A DNA stretch of 48,333 nucleotides, taken from contig JAOAIP010000022.1 in the NCBI GenBank assembly GCA_026414605.1, positions 1 through 48,333 of the forward strand, read 5' to 3'. Positions 43,015 through 48,333 of this stretch are shown one piece after another (the stretch's first letter is position 1; every line of letters begins with the position of its first letter). Made by a program: the position numbers and the translations under genes. Below the pieces are notes generated by a model, which made no database searches, had not been told where the DNA came from, and saw only the letters and a list, made by a program, of their open reading frames with translations. This stretch comes from Bacteroidia bacterium (GTDB taxonomy: Bacteria > Bacteroidota > Bacteroidia > B-17B0 > Aurantibacillaceae).

Positions 43015-44418
43015 ATGCTTTTTAATTTCAAAAAACATCTAACTTTATTTTTACATTTGTTTTTGATTAACTTTTCTTTTGTTTTAGCACAACATTATTA
43101 TATCATAGATACTATTGAAATAGAAGGTAACAAAAAAACAAAATCATCTATTATTCTAAGAGAATTTATTAAAAAATCAAAAGACACTGTTTCCACCAAT
43201 TACTTAAATTATGTTTTACAAAGATCTCAACAAAACATCTTTAATACTAATCTTTTTGTATTTGATACCGTGTATTCTGAAAAAATTGATTCGCAAAAAA
43301 TTAAATTACATACACACGTTCGTGAACGTTGGTATATATGGCCTTTACCTATTTTTGAAGTACAGGATAGAAATTTTAATACTTGGTGGGAAACAAAAGA
43401 TTGGTTTAGAATAAACTATGGTATAATCGTAGATCACCAAAATTTTACAGGAAGAAAAGACAAATTTTCAATTGTGATTCAACGTGGTTATTCAGAAAAA
43501 CATGGCATTGTATACAAAAAACCTTATATTAATAAACAGCAAACTATTGGATTTAGAACCTCTTTCTTTTTCAAACAAAATAACGAAGCCCAATACAACA
43601 CTTTTAACAACAAACCACTTTTTTATAGGGACTACAAAAAACACATTATTCAAGTAATAGAAACCAAATTATCTTTCACTTATAGAAAAAAATATTTTGA
43701 CCAACATACATTAGAATTGGCTTATAATCATTGGCAAATCAATGATACTTTATTAAAACTTAATCCTTCTATTTTTCATTCCTCTTCCAATAATGTTTTG
43801 AATTATTTTTACTTGTATTATTCCTACATTTTTAATAACACAGATATTCAATACTATCCACTCAAAGGTTGGGTGTTTAGCATTAATGCTACCAAAAATG
43901 GCTTAGGCATCTCATCCATTGAAAATACAGATAATTTCTTTGTTTATGCGTCTATCAAAAAATTTTCTCCCCTAAAAGATTGGCTAAATCTTGCCAATGC
44001 CGTATACACAAAATGGACACCTAATAAAATTCCTTATTTTTTTAATCGTTCTATCGGTTATGGAAATAATCTTGTAAGGGGCTATGAATACTACATTATT
44101 GATGGTCAAAAATATATTATGCTTAAAAATAGTTTGCGATGGCGACTCATTAAGCCCCGAGTAATTACAATAAAAAAATTAAATATCCCACAATTTAATA
44201 CCATTCCTTTTTATTCTTATCTCAATCTTTTTTTTGATGCAGCGTATGTAGAAGACCGCTATTTTTATACAAACAATTTTTTAAATAATCGCTGGATATA
44301 TGGCTATGGTATTGGCTTAGATTTCATTACTTATTATGACTTAGTATTTCGTATAGAGTTTGCCATTAATCATTTACAACAAACTGGTATTTATCTTCAT
44401 TTGAATATGGGATTGTAG
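43015..44418 (+). CDS. Small Omp85-like outer-membrane barrel with one POTRA
   Basis: A 467-residue protein with a signal peptide (about 1-25, ending LAQ). One POTRA-type domain is visible at about 28-110 (YYIIDTIEIEGNKKTKSSIILREF). The remainder is aromatic-rich amphipathic strands of a barrel, with the RGY element GYGNNLVRGYEYY near 345-357 as in BamA/TamA/FhaC proteins. The chain ends in Leu (HLNMGL) rather than the usual aromatic. It is shorter than BamA or TamL and carries no lipobox. Its substrate is unknown; transport of a single class of surface protein or lipid is possible. Confidence 0.8.
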   Translation: MLFNFKKHLTLFLHLFLINFSFVLAQHYYIIDTIEIEGNKKTKSSIILREFIKKSKDTVSTNYLNYVLQRSQQNIFNTNLFVFDTVYSEKIDSQKIKLHTHVRERWYIWPLPIFEVQDRNFNTWWETKDWFRINYGIIVDHQNFTGRKDKFSIVIQRGYSEKHGIVYKKPYINKQQTIGFRTSFFFKQNNEAQYNTFNNKPLFYRDYKKHIIQVIETKLSFTYRKKYFDQHTLELAYNHWQINDTLLKLNPSIFHSSSNNVLNYFYLYYSYIFNNTDIQYYPLKGWVFSINATKNGLGISSIENTDNFFVYASIKKFSPLKDWLNLANAVYTKWTPNKIPYFFNRSIGYGNNLVRGYEYYIIDGQKYIMLKNSLRWRLIKPRVITIKKLNIPQFNTIPFYSYLNLFFDAAYVEDRYFYTNNFLNNRWIYGYGIGLDFITYYDLVFRIEFAINHLQQTGIYLHLNMGL

Positions 44419-44463
44419 ATTTTGTTTTATTTCACAATTAAAATCACTAACAATTAAATTTAC

Positions 44464-44471
44464 TACTTTTG
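44464..44471 (+). promoter_or_regulatory. -7 box for pruA
   Basis: TACTTTTG on the plus strand, a perfect TAnnTTTG, 16 bases before the ATG at 44488. Confidence 0.55.
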
Positions 44472-44487
44472 CCCAAAATTTTTAGTT

Positions 44488-46113
44488 ATGAATAATGGAT
44501 TTTTCAAAGTACCTGTACCTCAAAATGAACCAGTCAAACAATATGCTCCAAACACAGAAGAAAGAAAAAAACTTCAAGAAGCCATTGCAGAATGGCGTAG
44601 CAAAGAAGTAGATATCCCAATGTATATTGGTGGGAAAGAAGTACGAAGTGGAAATAAAGTAAGAATAGCACCCCCTCACGATCATAAGCATACCTTAGGG
44701 TACTTTCATAAAAGCAATAAAGAACATATACATCAAGCCATAGATGCTGCACTGGCAGCAAAACCACAATGGGAAGCCCTTTCGTGGGAACAAAGATCGT
44801 CTATCTTCTTAAAAGCCGCCGATCTTATTGCTAATAAATACCGCTACAAACTCAATGCGGCTACCATGTTAGGACAAAGCAAAAATCCATTTCAAGCAGA
44901 AATAGACAGTGCGTGCGAACTCATTGACTTTTTGAGGTTCAATGTCTATTTTATGTCTGAAATATATCAAGAACAGCCCAACTCTGCTCCTGGAATGTGG
45001 AATAGAATGATATGGCGTCCGTTGGAAGGTTTTGTCTATGCTTTAACGCCTTTTAATTTTACTGCTATTGCAGGCAATCTACCCACAAGTGCAGCAATGA
45101 TGGGAAATGTAGTAGTGTGGAAACCCAGTAATGATCAAGTATACAGTGCCCACGTCATTATGGAAATACTAAAAGAAGCAGGATTACCAGATGGTGTTAT
45201 CAATCTCATTTATCCAAGTGGTCCAGAAGCCGCAGAAGTAATTTTCTCACATTATTATTTTGCAGGTATTCACTTCACTGGTTCCACCGAAGTTTTTCAA
45301 AATATATGGAAAAAAATCGGTGAAAATATCCATAACTATCGTTCTTATCCAAGAATTGTAGGGGAAACAGGCGGAAAGGATTTTGTTATCGCACATAGTT
45401 CTGCTAATCCTAAAGAAGTGGCTGTAGCACTTGTCAGAGGAGCATTTGAATATCAAGGACAAAAATGTTCTGCTGCATCTCGGGCTTACATTCCAAAAAG
45501 TTTATGGAACGATGTAAAAAAATATATGGAAGAGGACTTAGCATCTATGAAAATGGGCGGAGTAGAAGATTTTTCTAATTTTATCAATGCAGTAATTAAC
45601 GAAGATAGTTTTAATAAACTGGCTCAACATATTGAAAATGCGAAAAAATCAAACGATGTAAAAATAATAATGGGCGGTAAATATGACAAATCCGTAGGTT
45701 ACTTTATTGAACCTACAGTAATACAATGTTTTAACCCAACCTATTATACAATGTGCAATGAATTGTTTGGTCCTATTTTATCTGTGTATGTTTATGAAGA
45801 CAATGAATATGAAGAAATGTTGGAAATAGTAGATAAAACAGGAGTATACGCCCTTACAGGTTCTGTTTTTGCAAACGACCGCTATGCTATTGACTTGGCT
45901 TGCAAAAAACTCATCAATAGTGCAGGTAATTTTTACATTAATGATAAACCAACAGGTGCCGTTGTAGGACAACAACCTTTTGGAGGTGCAAGGGCATCGG
46001 GTACCAATGACAAAGCAGGTTCAAAATTGAACTTACTCAGATGGGTGAGCCCACAAGTTATTAAAGAAACTTTTGTTCCGCCTACCGATTATAGATACCC
46101 ATTTTTAGGTTAA
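44488..46113 (+). CDS. pruA: L-glutamate gamma-semialdehyde (P5C) dehydrogenase
   Basis: A 541-residue aldehyde dehydrogenase oxidising glutamate semialdehyde to glutamate with NAD, the second step of proline breakdown. Catalytic C327 (YQGQKCSAASRAY) and general base E293 (VGETGGKD) are present, with cofactor motif FTGST near 263. The N-terminal region (NEPVKQYAPNTEERKKLQEAI) and the C-terminal GAVVGQQPFGGARASGTNDKAG are typical of the stand-alone P5C dehydrogenase family (P5CDH type 1). No proline dehydrogenase gene is adjacent, so proline oxidation must be completed from elsewhere. It is probably monocistronic. Confidence 0.95.
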   Translation: MNNGFFKVPVPQNEPVKQYAPNTEERKKLQEAIAEWRSKEVDIPMYIGGKEVRSGNKVRIAPPHDHKHTLGYFHKSNKEHIHQAIDAALAAKPQWEALSWEQRSSIFLKAADLIANKYRYKLNAATMLGQSKNPFQAEIDSACELIDFLRFNVYFMSEIYQEQPNSAPGMWNRMIWRPLEGFVYALTPFNFTAIAGNLPTSAAMMGNVVVWKPSNDQVYSAHVIMEILKEAGLPDGVINLIYPSGPEAAEVIFSHYYFAGIHFTGSTEVFQNIWKKIGENIHNYRSYPRIVGETGGKDFVIAHSSANPKEVAVALVRGAFEYQGQKCSAASRAYIPKSLWNDVKKYMEEDLASMKMGGVEDFSNFINAVINEDSFNKLAQHIENAKKSNDVKIIMGGKYDKSVGYFIEPTVIQCFNPTYYTMCNELFGPILSVYVYEDNEYEEMLEIVDKTGVYALTGSVFANDRYAIDLACKKLINSAGNFYINDKPTGAVVGQQPFGGARASGTNDKAGSKLNLLRWVSPQVIKETFVPPTDYRYPFLG

Positions 46114-46253
46114 TACTTTAATTATTAGAATTTTTGAATGTGATTGATGATTTTATTATTCTCTTTTAAACATAAATTCTTTCATACCCAAAATTGCACA
46201 ATACTTACATTTATATTATAACAAAATTATTTTCGCTTTAAAATTTAAAATTT

Positions 46254-47333
46254 ATGTTTCGCCTAATATCCTTTATTCTTTTTGTGCTTCATTCTATAAT
46301 CTTATTTGCACAAAATAACAATACTCCACTCATTTCAGAGAAAGAAAAAAAACATTTCAAATCCTTAAAACAACTTACTTTTGGAGGCGATAATGCAGAG
46401 GCCTATTTTGATAAAACAGGCACCAAAATTACATTTCAACTTACCAATAAAAACTGGAATATCCCTTGTGATCAAATTTATTTTTTGGATTTAAAAAAAA
46501 TCCATCAACTGGATCTTACAAAACCCGAATCCTTCAAAAGAATTAGCACAGGAAAAGGCAGAACCACCTGTTCTTACTTTATGCCCGATGGAAAACATAT
46601 CTTATTTGCATCTACACACGAAAAAATTGATACTTGCCCTCAACCACCTGTTAATATCTGCAAATATGTGTGGCATATCATACCTGAGTATGATATTTAT
46701 GTCGCCGATTTAAATGGTAATATCGTAAAAAAACTAACGGATACTTATGGTTATGATGCAGAAGCAACCGTATCACCCAAAGGCGATAAAATCGTATTTA
46801 CTTCTACAAGAAGTGGAGACCTTGAACTATGGGTGATGAATATTGACGGATCTAATCCTGTTCAAATCACGAATGAATTAGGATACGATGGCGGAGCATT
46901 TTTTTCACCCGATGGAAGTAAAATTGTCTTTCGTGCTTCAAGACCCAAAACAGAAGAAGAAATCAAAGAATACAAAGAACTATTAGCACAAAACTTGGTT
47001 GCCCCTACCAATCTTGAAATTTTTGTATGTGATTCAGATGGAAAAAATTTGAAGCAAGTTACACACTTAGGGAAAGCCAATTGGGCACCTTTTTTTCATC
47101 CATCAGGAAATAAAATAATTTTTTCCTCCAATCATCATAGCACACGTGGTTATGACTTTCAATTGTATATGATAAACATTGATGGAACAGGATTAGAACA
47201 AATTACAACAGAAAGTAATTTTAATGCTTTTCCAATGTTTTCACCCGATGGGAAAAAACTCATATTTTCATCCAATAGAAACAATGGTGGAACGCGTGAT
47301 ACCAATTTGTTTTTAGCCGAGTGGAAAGATTAG
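46254..47333 (+). CDS. Secreted TolB/PD40-type beta-propeller protein
   Basis: A 359-residue protein with a signal peptide (about 1-19, ending LFAQ) and six propeller blades of the PD40/WD40-like type, each with an SPDG or SPKG turn: SPKGDKIVFTSTRSGDLELWV, FSPDGSKIVFRASRP, HPSGNKIIFSSN and FSPDGKKLIFSSNRNN. The last blades match the C-terminal domain of TolB most clearly. There is no peptidase domain, so it is not a DPP-IV-like enzyme; binding is more likely. A near-match -7 box TATTTTCG lies about 25 bases upstream. Its stop overlaps the yqgE-family stop by four bases. Confidence 0.85.
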   Translation: MFRLISFILFVLHSIILFAQNNNTPLISEKEKKHFKSLKQLTFGGDNAEAYFDKTGTKITFQLTNKNWNIPCDQIYFLDLKKIHQLDLTKPESFKRISTGKGRTTCSYFMPDGKHILFASTHEKIDTCPQPPVNICKYVWHIIPEYDIYVADLNGNIVKKLTDTYGYDAEATVSPKGDKIVFTSTRSGDLELWVMNIDGSNPVQITNELGYDGGAFFSPDGSKIVFRASRPKTEEEIKEYKELLAQNLVAPTNLEIFVCDSDGKNLKQVTHLGKANWAPFFHPSGNKIIFSSNHHSTRGYDFQLYMINIDGTGLEQITTESNFNAFPMFSPDGKKLIFSSNRNNGGTRDTNLFLAEWKD

Positions 47334-47926
47334 TTTAAGTAAGCATTTTCAGGAAAGTTAGCCACATAAAAATGAGGTGTTTGAAATACGGCTTTTCTCC
47401 ACCATTCATTTTGACTCATTTTATTAAACACTAATGATGGCTTGGCAGTAGTAGTAAGCCAAGAGTTTCGGGCGATTTCATCTTCCAGTTGATTTTCACC
47501 CCAACCTGAATAACCTAAAAAGAATTTAATGTCTTGAGGTGTTGCTTCATCTCTTTTGACGAGTTCTTGAACTATTTTAAAATCTCCTCCAAAATAAATA
47601 CCTTCTGCAATTTCTTTGCTGTCTGCTATCAAATCTCCTAAACGATGAATATAAAACAAAGAAGTAGTTTGCACAGGACCACCGAAATAAATAGGCCAAT
47701 CGGTAGCATTTTCAAAGGGTTTTACAATATCGCTCAAAGCCACATTTTTAATAGGTTTATTTACAATAAATCCTAATGTTCCTTCTTTTTCATTATGTAT
47801 TGCTAAAAGAACTACTGACCGTTTAAAATAGCCATCCAACATAAAGGGTTCCGCAATAAGTAAACTTCCTTTATGTGCTTTATAATTCGTGAAATCAAGA
47901 GATAGAGAATTTTCTTTGAATATCAT
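47330..47926 (-). CDS. YqgE/AlgH-family protein (DUF179)
   Basis: A 198-residue cytosolic protein of the YqgE/AlgH family. Signatures seen: GSLLIAEPFMLDGYFKRSVVLLAIHNEKEGTLGFIVNKP at about 20-58 and YFGGPVQTTSLFYIHR near 80-95, then FFLGYSGWGENQLEDEI near 140-156. Molecular function is still poorly known; some members were linked to transcription or to alginate regulation. It is convergent with the propeller gene and their stops share TTAG. A perfect -7 box (47970-47977) lies 44 bases upstream. Confidence 0.93.
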   Translation of the reverse strand: MIFKENSLSLDFTNYKAHKGSLLIAEPFMLDGYFKRSVVLLAIHNEKEGTLGFIVNKPIKNVALSDIVKPFENATDWPIYFGGPVQTTSLFYIHRLGDLIADSKEIAEGIYFGGDFKIVQELVKRDEATPQDIKFFLGYSGWGENQLEDEIARNSWLTTTAKPSLVFNKMSQNEWWRKAVFQTPHFYVANFPENAYLN

Positions 47927-47969
47927 AGTTCAGAGTTCATTTTTGATGTGATAGTTTCAAATTTTATGC

Positions 47970-47977
47970 CAAATATA
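47970..47977 (-). promoter_or_regulatory. -7 box for the YqgE-family gene
   Basis: TATATTTG on the minus strand is a perfect TAnnTTTG, 44 bases before the ATG at 47926. No matching -33 TTTG. Confidence 0.5.
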
Positions 47978-48157
47978 CAAATAATTTTCCTTATGACAAA
48001 ATGTAAAGTTATTTACTCACCTCCTTTTATTTTATTAGTTGAAAGTTAAAAGTGGAGAGTTGAAAGTGGAATGAGAAAAGAATAAGGAATATTCTTGTGA
48101 TATTTAGTGGGTTAAACTCTTTATTGGCAAAAAACTTTTTACTTTCCACTTTTAACT

Positions 48158-48333
48158 GAATTTTGCGTGAGGGATGCGGAGTTTTTACTCACCCCCTTTT
48201 ATTCCCCCTCTCTAAATGAATTAGAGAGGGGGAGCAATTGAATAAAACAACTTTCGCATCGCCCCTTTCTTTTTCAAAAGAGAGGGGAAGGGGGTGAGTT
48301 GCGTGAGGGATGTGGAGGGCGGCGAAGCCGGTA
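48158..48333 (-). repeat. Composite hairpin repeat, copy C (inverted, cut by window edge)
   Basis: Read on the minus strand it matches copy B from its TACCGGCTTCGCCG end: the CTCTCTTTTGAAAAAG hairpin, the TTGTTTTATTCAATTG spacer, the CCCCCTCTCTAA/TTAGAGAGGGGG stem and GGGGGTGAG. The interval 48040-48157 before it carries AGTTGAAAG/AAAAGTGG units and nothing gene-like. The element reaches the window edge and probably continues. Confidence 0.8.

Noticed and set aside
34922-48333. Composite transposon or insertion sequence
   Set aside because: No transposase is encoded between or inside the copies, and the enclosed genes are ordinary core genes; only a non-autonomous repeat is supported.

Overview
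The window comes from an AT-rich member of the Bacteroidota. Several independent signs agree. Two secreted proteins end in type IX secretion (T9SS) sorting domains, one type A and one type B (gliding-motility-associated). Purine synthesis uses the long Bacteroidota-style PurM. There is a lipoprotein TamA relative (TamL), and Rho carries a long Ser/Asn/Thr-rich insertion. Perfect TAnnTTTG -7 boxes, the Bacteroidota sigma-A promoter motif, sit just upstream of many start codons. No phage, plasmid, transposase, CRISPR array or recognisable defence system was seen. Most genes are housekeeping or envelope genes. The unusual material lies in the regulatory arrangements and in the repeat-filled intergenic gaps.

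Layout. 1-8.7 kb: the 5' end of a secreted protein, a T9SS-exported multidomain amidase, purM, a short-chain dehydrogenase, an APC amino-acid permease and GDP-mannose dehydratase (gmd), all on the minus strand. 8.8-12.2 kb: a plus-strand operon with a small membrane protein, lpxB, a SpoIID-like protein and a ComF-like protein. 12.2-19.4 kb: minus-strand ABC exporter plus truA, then a four-gene envelope cluster (sugar nucleotidyltransferase, TPR lipoprotein, DUF4292 lipoprotein, DUF1571/LysM protein). 19.5-20.8 kb: NlpC/P60 lipoprotein and acyl-CoA thioesterase. 20.9-30.4 kb: alpha-oxoamine synthase (sphingolipid or sulfonolipid type), a secreted protein, rho, a fluoride exporter crcB with a clear fluoride riboswitch directly behind a tRNA-Ser(GCT) gene, a class III PHA synthase subunit, ugd, a DegT-family sugar aminotransferase and recO. 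31-34.6 kb: a hutH / Cys-x-Cys protein / murQ operon plus a coiled-coil secreted protein, bracketed by direct copies of a composite repeat. 35.3-48 kb: tamL and an RNA methyltransferase whose start codons overlap head to head, a large T9SS type B adhesin-like protein, folE plus a PTPS-family gene, a second Omp85-type protein, the P5C dehydrogenase pruA, a TolB-like propeller and a YqgE protein.

Functional themes. Envelope building dominates: lipid A (lpxB), long-chain-base lipid (alpha-oxoamine synthase), activated sugars (gmd, ugd, DegT, nucleotidyltransferase), outer-membrane protein and lipoprotein handling (TamL, second Omp85, DUF4292, DUF1571), and peptidoglycan turnover or salvage (amidase, SpoIID, NlpC/P60, murQ). 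Catabolism is represented by hutH and pruA, both leading toward glutamate.

The most notable observations are: (i) tRNA-Ser, fluoride riboswitch and crcB strung on what looks like one transcript; (ii) tamL and the RNA methyltransferase sharing a CATG at their starts, with each promoter inside the other gene; (iii) a composite hairpin-rich repeat in three copies (two direct, one inverted) around the last 18 kb; (iv) a eukaryote-type CxxxxxHGH motif in the PTPS next to folE. I did not find a multi-gene system that I can call new with confidence.
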